Positions 1 to 13,000 of a stretch of DNA of 64,000 nt are shown in pieces (position 1 is the first letter of the stretch; each line of letters starts with the position of its first letter). Both the position numbers and the translations under genes were made by a program. Source of the DNA: Turritopsis dohrnii. Lineage: Eukaryota; Cnidaria; Hydrozoa; Anthoathecata; Oceaniidae. Location: assembly GCA_027922465.2 (NCBI GenBank), contig BQMF02000604.1, forward strand, positions 153,866-217,865, in the 5' to 3' direction. The notes under the pieces are model-generated. The model ran no database searches, was not told the DNA's origin, and saw only the letters and a list, made by a program, of their open reading frames with translations.

Positions 1-501
1 TATGGCCTATGCCATATGGCTATAATGTGTTAGTAAAATATTGGACAATATTTTTAAAGAGATTAGGATTAAGCTAATTGTTATTCGTGATACCCAAGGT
101 ATCAGGAGTGTTAGAAACTTATCAAAGTGATAATGTGACTTTAAGTAGATAGCTGAAAATATTTTAAGCTTCACAAAACATGATCAACATAAAATGTTAC
201 GTCTCTATACTTTGATGCATATAGTTTTGTATTAAGATATCACAAACTCGTGAAAACCGTCAGGGTGTTTAACAAAGTAAATTACCAAGCAATGGTTTGA
301 ACTGTGGGTCCCTTTTTATGCTTATTGACTTTATCAAGATAAGATAGGTGTTTTGGTCTCCTTTTTCTTTTACATTTTTATGGGTCTTTTCCAAATGATT
401 TTATTGTTCAATAAGCTTTGTTTTTGTTATTAACAAAGGAAATAGGTGTGAGTAACACTTATTTATTTACTTCAATTGATTTTCTTAGATCTAAGAGTAC
501 A

Positions 502-730
502 TCTTATTTATAATAGCCAGTGTACATACCACTTTCATTTTTTAAACAGTGATAAATTTTGTTGAATTTTACAGTCAAAATCTTCTTAATTGTGGTCGTG
601 TTCTTCGTGAGGCACTTTTTTACAATTATTATATAGCATGTGCACGTTTTTTATCATCACGGGCGAACCATTGCATTGCATCCCCAGGTGATTGAAATTT
701 TCGTCACGGGGTTTGCACACCTTGATTATA
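502..730 (+). mobile_element. Helitron family, deleted fragment
   Basis: Starts A|TCTTATTTATAATAGCC like the 5' ends of the other copies, contains the shared part around GCATTGCATCCCC, then jumps to GAAATTTTCGTCACGGGG. The middle and the 3' hairpin are missing. Confidence 0.55.
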
Positions 731-925
731 TTTTTCGTCATCTTTTTTCGACATGTACTATGGATACTATCCAATGTTAGAAAACTACTCCATTGATAAG
801 TTAATAAAAATAGAAATACAATGTCACACTAAAGACAAAAAGAGTGAGCATAACTTTGTTTGAGTAATGATTTAAATTGAACTTCGTAGTCGAAGAGTTT
901 AATCTTGTCATGATTGTTATTTTAG

Positions 926-1035
926 GATTCTATTCGTGGGGATTGCCAGCCGGAGATACAGTTTACAACGGTTTTCAACTGATACCACTGAAAAAACCAA
1001 TGTTACTGTTTTCAAAGCATGCTGATTATGTTTAT
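926..1035 (+). CDS. Gene 1 exon: NIDO module, exon A (first in window)
   Basis: Acceptor TTTTAG before 926, donor GTAAGT at 1036. It encodes [10 protein letters not shown], then KPMLLFS and DYVY, the short N-terminal part of a NIDO module (usual pattern LYPFG..GD...PM.LFS....IY). The Trp in place of the usual Phe/Tyr also occurs in the gene 2 exon at 61092 (FYPWGMLAGD), which marks the two as counterparts. Phase 1 in, phase 0 out. Its exon B lies across a 4.75 kb intron. Confidence 0.8.
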
Positions 1036-4000
1036 GTAAGTAATTGTATAAATGAAAATATAAAGTATTACACAGACTGGCTCAGAGAAATTTTTTTTTA
1101 CTTTCCATTTGGCAACTCAGCCATGAGAAGACTTTTCTCCTATTAGTATATAACAAGCAAACTAATAGGGAAAACTGACATTTTTAGGGTTTAAGACTCA
1201 GAATTAGTATTCACCCTATTGAGTGCTAACAGAGCGGAATCATTCACTTCAGTCACTGGAACAAACTTGTTTATTTTCGGAATGATTTTCATCATGTTGG
1301 CTACATGTGGACAGAACACCTTTCTGATGATGAATATCATATTTTGGAGAGAGTTATATTATCTATACTTAACTTAAACAGCACAATGAGTCTTTCTTCC
1401 AAAACCATGTTTTTGGAGATGGAATGGTGAATAAATTTGGGAATAAAAGTTTATGGGTTCAAGGGCATCATATTGAAATCAATGATATTTCAGCAAAAAT
1501 ATATACAGTACACATCCGTTAATTCGAACACCCAAGGGATGAAAAATTTGTTCGAATTAGCGAATGTTCGAATTATCGGATAATTGGGAAAAATAAGAAT
1601 TCAGATTTTCTTACATCTTTCTTGCACGTCGACAATAGAAAAGTCTATTTTCAATTATAAACCTTAAGTTTTGACCGCGAAAATAAATCCACAAGATATT
1701 ATTTGAAACAACCATTTGCAAAAATTAATCCGATTAAAGTAGCTACAACCAAGTTACTTTTGAAATGCTGCTACCATTTTGTATCATATGGCTCTTGTTT
1801 GTTATTATAACAAAAAAGTACATTTTGTTTTACCGGTAAAATGTACCGGTATTTTACCAATAAATAATGTAGTATCGATAAACTAGTTATATTATCGGCA
1901 ATTACCGGTAACCAAATTGATCAATACTTTTATTGTTAAATTTACCGGTAAATCTAAATTGATCGAAATTCATTGGTAAAGTGTGAATTATAATAGTTTT
2001 TCAAACCAGAAAAGAGCAATCTTTTTGAGCTATTATGCCTAAGTTATCATTTATGTCATTTATATCATTTTTGTCCATGCAAGCTCATCATTATCATTTA
2101 TGTTATTACGTTGCCATAGCGTAATAATTATATATTTCCCCGTAGGCCGAAATATATGTTAAAACCGGCATTTCCTTCTCCTCCTTCTCCTTCTTTTCAT
2201 TCACTTTTATAGCCGCAGTTCAGTATTGCACTCTGGCCTAGCCAAGGTAGATAAGATTAGAGGCTAGTCTTCAGTAAAGTAGTACGCCATCTTTTCAGTT
2301 CAGTCAGTGTCAGTGCAGATGAGATTTTGAAGATGTTTTCTGCTAGCTTGATGATTCAGTAGATGAAACGTTAAATGATGGAAATAATTCGTTTTATTTC
2401 TTAAAAAGTTGTAAAGACTTTTGAATGAACGTGTAAAAAACAAAACAAAAATTCCAGTGCAAAGGTGAAAATTCATTCTGAATAAGCAGGCTGAAGATTT
2501 ATTTAGTATGATCATGATGTAATGTACCCCAACTGAACTGAGGAGAAAGCAAGCACGATGATGATGTACAGCATATAAAGAAGGAAACCCTTTTGGCGTG
2601 GAGAACAACCACCAGTTCAACCAGTTATGTTAATTCAAAAACAGCAAGTATATAAATATGTGATGTTGTCTATGCAATTTAAAGTTTAGAAAACCATTTA
2701 CGTATAATATTTTAATACACAGAGGATTGGAGACACATAATAATAACTTGAAAGAATCTGGTCGAGTGTACTTGGATAGTTGTTTAATCCAACAACAGAA
2801 AAATAGTTTACTATGAATGAAGTCTATGGTCATGTATACTGTTTTGATGCTGCATATCATATTTTATTTTTCAATATGTAATATAATACTTGACAATTTT
2901 TTTTACAAACAACGAACGTAAATCAGAACGCAATCCAACATGACAGACAGTCTGTAAATTAAATCAAGTCAGAACACAAACATGTGTTTTCAGCTATGTA
3001 GTGGTTTGGTTATGGACGTGTATTTTCACTACGAAAATCTGTTGTTCTTTTCCATTTTGGATTTACGAAAGTCATTTTTATCATATAATAAACAATGAGT
3101 GTGAACGCATTTTTTTGTATTTTTTGAAAAAAACTCTTCGGCCATAATTTGAAATGCTACGTACTATTTGTATTAGTAAAAATTTTGATTTCTTATGATT
3201 ATTAGTTATTTGCTTATGATGTTTACCCCAAAGTATTATACTATATATAGCTATTGAAAATGTTTATGCGGGCGTATAATTTGATAATAAACAGAATTAC
3301 GAGAAGTTTTATTATTGAGAATTTTATTTACATTTTATTTACAATTCCACTGTAGCTATTAAAACTAGGTTTAACAATTTTCTTTTCTTTTGTACAGTAA
3401 AACCACCTGTATACAAATTTGATAATATAATGTTGTAAGATAGTTTTATCTGATTTACAAAAAACAAGTGTTCTGTTTTACATTGTTTACGGTACAAAGG
3501 ATGTCAACCTTCTGCAACAATAAAGATTATACATTTGTTATGATGAATTCTTTGACACATTGATGATATATATATTCAGTTGTTTAAGGGGAAATATTAG
3601 TCGCAGTTAGGTCATATAACTTTTAGCTAAGTACCCATATAATAACCTCTCACTTTTTAACTCCTCAGCAAAAATTATATAACAAACCTTATCATTCGAC
3701 CATGAACATCTTCATTTCATTATAAGTCCAAAATAAGTTTTTTTGTGGTATTAAATTCAATTCCACCCTGATTAGTAAGGACAACATTTTTATCTGTGCA
3801 TCAGGTGGATGGTAGTTATACTGTTATTGTTTCATCATACATTTTTCTCATTGTTTTCAATGTACACGCAATAACTGGCAAAAATTTTGCAACTTTGGGG
3901 AAATATAAAGTCGCATTTTTGCGAATCTTGTTTGAAAATCATTTCACCTCTGTAGTACTTAAAAGTCATCAAAGAATTCACATCGAATGTTCAGTAATCA

Positions 4001-7000
4001 AATGTTTTTAGATTAATATGCAATGCAAAGCAAATAAACGATCTTCCTTTTTCTAGCAGCATGAAGCCAAATTTAAAGGAAAATTAAGCTTTCGATTTTC
4101 TTTTTTAATTTTGAGGATGAAAGACTTCATATATATCCTAGATGAACACCTTTTTATGTATAAAAAGTATCCCAAATGAAAAAAATTGCAAAAAACAACT
4201 GAGTTAAATTACCATTACAGCTTTCTGTTTTCAAATTCATGATGTCACAGAGCCAATTTCTTTTACTAGATGTCTGACATTCATGAAAGTTTAGTGTCTT
4301 TGGAAATTCTGAATTCTAGTTTTGAAACTGACTTAAGTGATCGTAATAAAGATTAAGAATTAAAATCGGGTGGATTGGAAAACTTGCATTTGTGCTCATG
4401 CAAGACATATTCAAAGAAATGATGATTTACGAGTGTAAATGTTGCAGAAAGGATGAGTAACACCTCTTTATTATGAAAACAAAGATACACGTTTCCGACA
4501 AGGGATCATGTTGAACAACTTAAAATAGAATTATAAGGGACGGTTTCTATTCATAGTAACTTTCGAAATAACTGATTGTGTTTTTTATCTTTAACTTAAC
4601 ACAGCTTTCAGACAACCTTCCACGTAAACCTTATGATGAAAAACTAAATGAAACCAAGTATTATTTTTATTTGAATGAAGGTGAATATTTCAAAGGAGAA
4701 CTTTTACAACTCATCAAGCCAATGTTATAATGATTTCATTTGTCTTTTCCCAAATTCACTCTTTATCAGAATATTATCTGAATGAAGTTACATAAGTCAA
4801 TAAAGATCACTGAAAACGTTGCGATATGACCTATTCAGTTAAGGGCACATTTCCACTTGTTGAAGGTGAAATATCTGTTGAATAAAAATAATTCTCAACT
4901 GACATTTTCAACTGACTTTCCCTGAGGAAAATAACAATAAAAGTTTTTGCCAAGGGATTTACCAAAATAACTAAAATAGAATTAGAGTGGACAGTTTAGT
5001 TTTATTATTGTTAAATTTCGAACTAACTGTTGTATGTTTTATTTTCAGCTGAATGAGAACTGGGTAACAAGTTGATTTTGATACACAAATGTCTGTTATT
5101 TGTAATGTATACATAAAAAGAATATATGTTACCAAAGGGCTGTTAGTAAAAGTTCCCTGTCTATTATAAATTGAATAACACAGTCTTTTCAAATGGAAGA
5201 TTTAAACCTATGAAGAAAAAAAAACCATTAATAAATTTTCGACACATCCTTTCTTTTAAAAGATGCTAATCTTTCAACCGTCTAATTCATGAGCAGGTGA
5301 TTTGTTTTGTTTCAGAGTTTAATGACGTCAATTACTTCATCATGAAGAATAAAAACAAAAATTCAGAAAGAAACACATTTGATCAACCAGCAATTAGCTA
5401 ATTTAAGACTTGACTGGGCCTTAAAAATGGCGGAATAAACAAACATAGTATAAACAAACATTAATATTTTTGAAAACATGCATCGCTGTTGATTAGCTAC
5501 TTTACCATGCGTCTCAGATGCTACCGGTAAATCACATTATATGTATTTTTTATGTTACATTACATTACCAGTAATTACCGGAAAGCTGGGAATTTACTGA
5601 TATATTACTATAATTACCGGTAATTGCTAAAAAAAATCTTAAGTTGCGCATATTGGTAGATCAAATATACTTTTTTCCCCATGAACAGTCCCATTTTATA
5701 ATTAGCAATATAATATCTGGTAACAGTTACAAGAAATCAAATTGATGATAGCTGTTTTCAAATACACTTCACTTTGTTTTATTTTTTAGGTTTCTCCATA
5801 CGGTAGCATTCTTGTGAACAAGCGTTATGATCTAAAAAGTGTTGCAGTCCCACATCCATACACAGTTCTGTCAGCTTACACAAAAAGGTTTTGTATAAAA
5901 TGTTTAAATACTGCAATTGTCTACTACAGGGAGGTTTTTGATACAAAAGTTTTGTCGAATATCAGTCTTTCTGTGCGTTCCTATTCAAATTCTACCTTTA
6001 CTGGAACACATGCGTTCATAGCAACATGGCTAAATATTGGTGTTAAACACAACATATTTCAAGCTGTCATCATCACAGATGATAGCAAAACATATGCAGT
6101 GTTGACATATGCTGTACTGCAGGAAAGTTATGCTGATGCAGCTTCATCAGATAAAGGTTGTCCAGCCTCTGCAAAAGTATTTATAGAACGGGAATACAGT
6201 TATGAATTAGAATACACATCCAATATTGGTGTGGAAGGAAGACATGTATTTATGCTGACAGGAGATTGCGATCAAGCAGGTCAGATTATAATTTTTGTAA
6301 CAATACATTCCCATTGTTCCCATTATGGCAATTTAGACTTATTACTGTATTCACAACTAAGCACTTCAAAGTAAATCCCAATTTTTTCTTATTTTCAATG
6401 AAATAAACAGTGCATGTTTTTTAAACCATCCCTTCCCTTTGGTTGTGTTTTGTCATGTCATCAAAAAGACATTGAAATGGGTACATTCTCTCACTTTATG
6501 AAACTACTACTGCAGAGTTCCAGTATTGTCTAAAATTGAAGATTGCTCTTAACTAAGTCGAAATTTTGCTTTTCACTTGAAATGTAGTATTTTATCTAAT
6601 TACAAGGTTATAATGTTAATTTTGTTTCTATTTTCTTAGAATTATATCCATTTGGTAAAAATTCAGGCGATACCATGATGAAATCTGGGAATGATATTGT
6701 GGAGCATTTAGTTCTTCAAAAGCCCATGAAGTTGTTTGCTAATCCAGCAACGGATGTTTTTGTAAGTACAATGTGATTAATTATTTAACACTAGTGTTTT
6801 GATGATTTTTTTGTTTAGCCAGGTATTATCTTTATATAATCTCAATACAATAAGGAACGCTGAACTCAAATTTGAAGCCGGACATGACCCATATTGACAA
6901 AAGTAATATAAATTTAACTTGATTTTGTACTGATTCTCATTCAATCTAAGACGTATTTACTTCTTAGATTAGTGTAAATGGCCTTATATCCATTAATAAA

Positions 7001-10000
7001 CCAATTGATGACATCAACATTGCACTACCTTATGAAGAAATTGTTTTGGTTCCTTATGGTATTGATTTGGATACAACAGCTGCTGGAAGCATTTATTATC
7101 GTGAAGACTCTACTGGAGAAATATTGTATAAAGCAAGTCAAGATGTTGAAAGATACCTTGGGTTTAGCTTAAATCTTACCAATGCTGTTATAGTTACTTA
7201 TCTTGATGTCCCGTTAAAAGAATCTCCAACTTTTAAGCATACTTTCCAAGTGGTGATTGTCTCTGATGAGACATACACCATTGCCATATTTAATTACATT
7301 CGACTTGATAGTTCAGGAGCAGTAGTTGGGTTTTCAGATGGGTTGTGTTACCATTCAAGATTTAAATCCTCTGGAACTAGTGATCAAATGACATCAGTTA
7401 CTAATGTGAATATTATTGGACGGTTCATAAAAAGAATATCCTCATATTATTGTGAAGGACAACGTCCAGGTAATTTTACCATATCATTTCTGAATGTTAC
7501 TTTGGTGAATTGAGAGCTGAGGTAAAATAGTTTTATGATAACATTTTTTTCTTATATTTTGTGAAAACTCAGTTTTTATTGCATTTTTGTCAATGCAATA
7601 ACTAAAATTCATTAAAGATATGTTCGTATTAAAGATATGTTTGTATTATGGAACACAATAAAAATCTCTCCCACAACACCAAGCTGAAAATTAGCTGCCA
7701 AAATCAAGATCAGTACCTTCCAATTGCTATTTGAATATTTTTTCTTCAATATTTTGTCCCAATTTGTTGGAAAGTTTGTGTAAATGTTGCACAAATTGTT
7801 CAAGTAAAGGTAATAGTGGTATCAATTGTTCAAGTTTGTGGCACCGTAGTGTAGTTGTTATCACTCTCGAAATTCCTGCGAGAGGTTGGGGGTCAATTCC
7901 TCTTTGTGACAATTCACCATTCGTGAGTGAATATGTCACAGCACCCAGGTCGACCCATGCCGTGTGAGGGAAACTGGGTAGATGATATATTGGTCAACCA
8001 GGAGAGCACAGACCCTTGATTTGGCCCATGCCACTCACTCAAATACTTCAGAACCTCCAACCTAATCCATGGCATCACCTGGAAAACAGATGCAATAGCA
8101 GCTCTGAAAATCGCCATCTTTTTTAAATTTCTAAATGCTAAGAGAAGTTTGTAATGTCACAAAGTAGATCAAAAAACCAGAATGAGTATTTAAAACTAAG
8201 CAATGGCCTTTTCATTGAATAGAATTTATCACAACCAAAGTATAAAACCTTAAAAGGTATCCTTTAGAAAATGACAAACATTTAGTTTTGTGCATTGATA
8301 AAGAAAAACTAAAAAGAAAAAGAAAACTGAACAAAGGAGACTTAGAAGAAATGAAATCGTTGAAGATTCTGCTAGTTTCAAATAAGTTTCCTGGCTCACA
8401 TGATTATTTACAACGACTTTTATTTTTTTAATTTTTTTTCTTTTTTTCTTTTTTTCTTCTTGTTCTCCATGAGTACAAAATATACAGTCATGTGCCCACA
8501 AGGTAGATTGTTGGGAGGCTACAAAACTATAAGTCCTGGAGATATGTGTAAATATAGTAACTAGGCTATACTAAAACAGATCAACAAAAAGACCAATAAA
8601 AACATTCCTATTTAGGCAAAAAACAGCTAAAGCAGTCCATAGATTTTCTATAAGTTAAACAGTGCTGTATAAATTTTCATAGTTAGTGATGCATTTTTTT
8701 TTTGACTCATTCAAAATTATTGAAATAGATTTATGAATCATTCATTTGAATTTAAAAGACAAAAAAGGGCAATCACTCTTACCTGTTATTCCCTGCATTC
8801 TGGTTATTCTTAGTTGATGACATCAAACACATTCTTCATTATTCATCACATTAGAGCAGAATTTCCATAAACATCATATTTTGATCAGAATCAGTATTTG
8901 AAATAAAAAGACTTTTCAAATTACTGTTCATCGTCAGTACTAAAGTAAGATGAAGTCTATTATGCGAAGTTACAAAAACGCGTTCATTTAGTTACTATGG
9001 TTACATATACATATATTTACAAGTTGAATAAAAGGCAACAAAAGCGATTGAGATGCAATTAAAAATCATTTCTAAAAAGATTAAGTATGTTGAAAGTTAC
9101 ATGTTAATTTAAAGGAGTTCTCAATAGGGATACAAAGAAAGCTTCTAAGTTCTTTTGTGTTCTTGTACAATTCGGAGTGGCTGATAAAATGGACCAATTA
9201 AATTTATGATGGAGACATTAACTTTATCTGTTTTGAAGGTTCTGAATTTCCATTTTGATTTGTTTTGTTTATTTAACCTACTCTTCACATTTCACCAACA
9301 TAAGCTTCACCACACAAACATTTACCCGGGTGAGTCAAAAAAAGTACTGGAGTTCCACCACACATATCTGTAGATTGCATAATTATGAAAGATAGTTTTA
9401 AGATAGCAAAGACACATCATTACCATGGCAGAACTTATCGTTTCACTTGATAAAATTGACCACCAACTTTAGAGAGAAATATGAATATTTACTTGTTTAT
9501 CCTACATAAAATACAAATCATCATTTTTTAATTAATAGACTAGACTTGTTTAAAAGAAAAATTAAGGTATTTTACCATCTAATAAATTCAAAACCATCTT
9601 TTCCTTTGAATTACAGTGTACCAGTAAGTAATCTATCAAAACACATGTTATCAAAATGGGAAAAACAGCTGTTAAAGTATGATTTAGATCATAATTTTGT
9701 ATACAAAAACAAATAGAAAAACATCAATAGCAATTTCAATTTCAGCCCTGACGAGGAGTTTGAAAAGCATTTGTTGATTTTAGATATGCATTTTATAAAA
9801 ATAAACATGTCTTTTTATTTCAATATTGATTATGATGGCTACTTTTTACTATTATAATCAATATTGTTTTATAATCTACATTACGATCAGAGAGTAACAA
9901 AGATGTAAAATTATTACTGTTTTACTAAAATTCACAGTAAATAGCCTGATTTGTGAAACAACAATATACTCTCTGATGTCATATGCAGCAATTATGAGAT

Positions 10001-13000
10001 GAGTTCGTTCAAATAGTGGCATGTGTTAGTAAAACGTATGCAGTTATTTTGTGTTTTTCAACTGTTTTACATTGAATTAGAAAAAGAAAATTATATTTTC
10101 GTGTTCAAAATAATTTATTTATTTTGATAAGTTGTTAATTGGCTGGAGGGAAGCTTTAAAGACTTTAGTTAGGAATTTTAAAATCTTGGGTGTAAGATGA
10201 GTCCTATGAAACTTTCTTACATTACTGTAGAATTGTGTCAATGTCAAATGACAAAAAACTACATGGATTAGACAAGTTCTTATTCCATGTATGGTATATT
10301 TTTAAAACCAAACACAGTAGCAATTTTTTTTTAAAAAATCTGTAGTCTAGATTACAAAGTTAGGTATGGAGTATAATCAAGAATATGGTGTAGAAATGGA
10401 GTAGAAAAAAGTGATTGAAACTTTTGTCAGGAATTTCACCTTTAATGCTTTAAGGCTTTAGACTAATTAATTACTTCAATTAATCTCTGCCGCAGAACGT
10501 TTTAGGTCACACAACTATGTCAACCTTTTTAGTGCCATATCCTTTTGGTGAAAAAAACGGTGACAATGTTGCATCATATGGTCTTAACACATTATACTTA
10601 GTCAACCCATTCATGTTCTTCTCCACTCCAACATGGGAAGTACAGGTAAGGAATAGCAGTAGGTGTAGTTTTTTGAGTGAAATCGAAACCCTATACAATT
10701 TTAAGGGAATAGTTTATAGAATCTAAAAGCTTTATTTACTTCTAGATTGGTGAAAGGGGATTTGTGACTGTTGATTCTTACTTTCAACAAACAATGACCT
10801 TGCAACATACTTCTGCATTTTTTGCTGTTTATGGTAAAGACTTATCCACACGCAAATATGGTTCAGTTTATTATAGAGATATATATGATCTATCTCAATT
10901 GACCACGTTCTCTCAGGATATGAAGTTGCACTACAATATTTCCTTCAACGTCTCGTATGCAATTCTTGTTACATATTATGATGTAAGATTGTTTGATACA
11001 ACAAAATACAAGCACAGCTTCCAGGCTGCATTTGTGAGTAATGGATATGATACATATGCTATTATGAAATATTTTCGACTTGATACCAATAATGCTTTGG
11101 TTGGCTTTTCTGAGCGTTTTTGTAGTGAACATACTATAATTGAACCAAGAGATAGCTGGGATTTAGAAGATACATCCAACACTGGTACCCCAGGCCAACA
11201 CGTATTTAAAGTGACATCACCTTGCAAAGAAGGAGGTATTTAAGTTTTCCTTTGTTTCCTTTAATACCAGTTCGCTCTCTAGAATTCCTATTCTTTTATA
11301 TTTTTGTTTTTTTACTGGGTACACTTCTATTAATTTTATTTCAGCCTCAATTTCTGTCACATGTTTTTTTGGATTTGTCTTTCTATTCAATCTTTTGTTT
11401 GCACTAACAGAGCTCTACCTATATGGTGAAGATGCAGATGATAAAGTCATGCTTCCTGGTGATGAATACTATGAACATTTAATTCTAAATCAATCTTTTC
11501 CGTTATTTTCATCACTTGCAAAAGATATATATGTAAGAATTCTTTTTATTTATAAAATAATGTTCCAGGGGATTTTTACATGAAGAATGACACCTTGTTT
11601 GAATAACTGAAAAACATTTAGGGGTTAAACATTAATTATGGTTTATCTGTGAATGGCATTGATGTTATAAAGTTATTTGCAAAACATATATAAATACTAG
11701 TATCTCGCGTAAAAGTTTTTTACGACTTTAATTTCCCGTTCCCGTGTGTGTACCGCATGACGAAAATTTCAATTACGGAATTGGGACTGGAAAATGTGCC
11801 CATGTTGTAGAGCTTGAAAAGCTGATCAAAAAAGTGTATGGGATCGTTTCGCTACGATCAACCGTTGCAGAGATATCGTCGATCAAAGATTTTAATGACG
11901 TCATATCCGCAGTACCAAATAAAATTTAGGCCCAAGTGTTGCGTCACCCCGTCACCCGTATCGCCGACCCTCAAAAACGTCAGTTATTCCTATTGGTTCT
12001 CGAGATATTTCCCCAAAAACGTCGCGTTCGATTGGGGATGCAATGCAATGAATCCCCCCGTGATGCGATAAAAAAAAACTGACGTCACGCCGCGTGCTAT
12101 TATATTAATCGTCAATTATCAATGGTCTAACGAAAAAATGACCACGATTAAGAAGATTTTGACCATTAAAAAAACAAAAACACAACACTCTCTAAGTTAA
12201 ATGTGTTACACACATTGCGAATTAGTATATATAGACTAGTATCTCGCGTAAAAGTTTTTTACGACTTTAATTTCGAAACGGATGTGCAAGAATCCTGCGT
12301 TACCGTGTGAGAACCCCGTGACGAAAATTTCAACTACGGAATCGGGACTGGAAAGCGTACCCATGTTGTAGAGCTTAAAAAACTGATCAAAAAAGTGTAT
12401 GGGATCGTTTCGCTACGACCAACCATTGCAGAGATATCGTTGATCAAAGATTTTGATGACGTCATAGTCGCAGTACCAAATAAAATTTGAGCCCAAATGT
12501 TGCGTCACCCGGTCACCGGTATCGCAAGCCCTAAAAAACGTCAGTTATCCCCATTGGTTCTCGAGATATTTCCCCAAAAACGTCGTGTTCGATTGGGGGG
12601 GATGCAATGCAATGGTTCCCCGTGATCATAAAAACATCTGACGTCAAATGCAAGATGCTATTATACTAATCGTGAATGTGTCTTGCGTGGTCGAACCACC
12701 GCTATTATTATTATTTATTTACTACTGATGATTGTGTGAGCATGAAACTAAACACAATATACTCTACTTGACTTATCATTTACTTCAATGTAAAAGAGCA
12801 CAACACTTATATGAAGATATCTCATAACAACTGATTGAACTTTCTACCAGTTACCGAGTCTTGGCATTCACTTTTTACTTTATTATTAATGCCTATGATA
12901 ATTGATGATATTGGATCTATAGCTAGGTACCTTTATTAAAGACATGTCTGAGGTCTATTTTCAAAATAAAGCGAAAACTATTGCATGACTAAAGTAATAT

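Noticed and set aside
877..1146. ORF of 89 codons starting at 877
   Set aside because: Only its middle (926-1035) is a NIDO exon; the rest reads through the acceptor and the GTAAGT donor.
2300..2860. Two minus-strand ORFs (106 and 76 codons)
   Set aside because: Both lie in the 1.8 kb repeat; the inverted copy near 29728-30455 does not keep the frames.
8250..8501. 83-codon minus ORF with Lys and Phe runs
   Set aside because: Low-complexity T/C tract; no family resemblance.
10496..10532. Earlier acceptor CGCAG at 10493-10495 for the third module
   Set aside because: Using it adds residues not seen in other modules; the TTTTTAG at 10532 is in the same place and phase as every other exon A.
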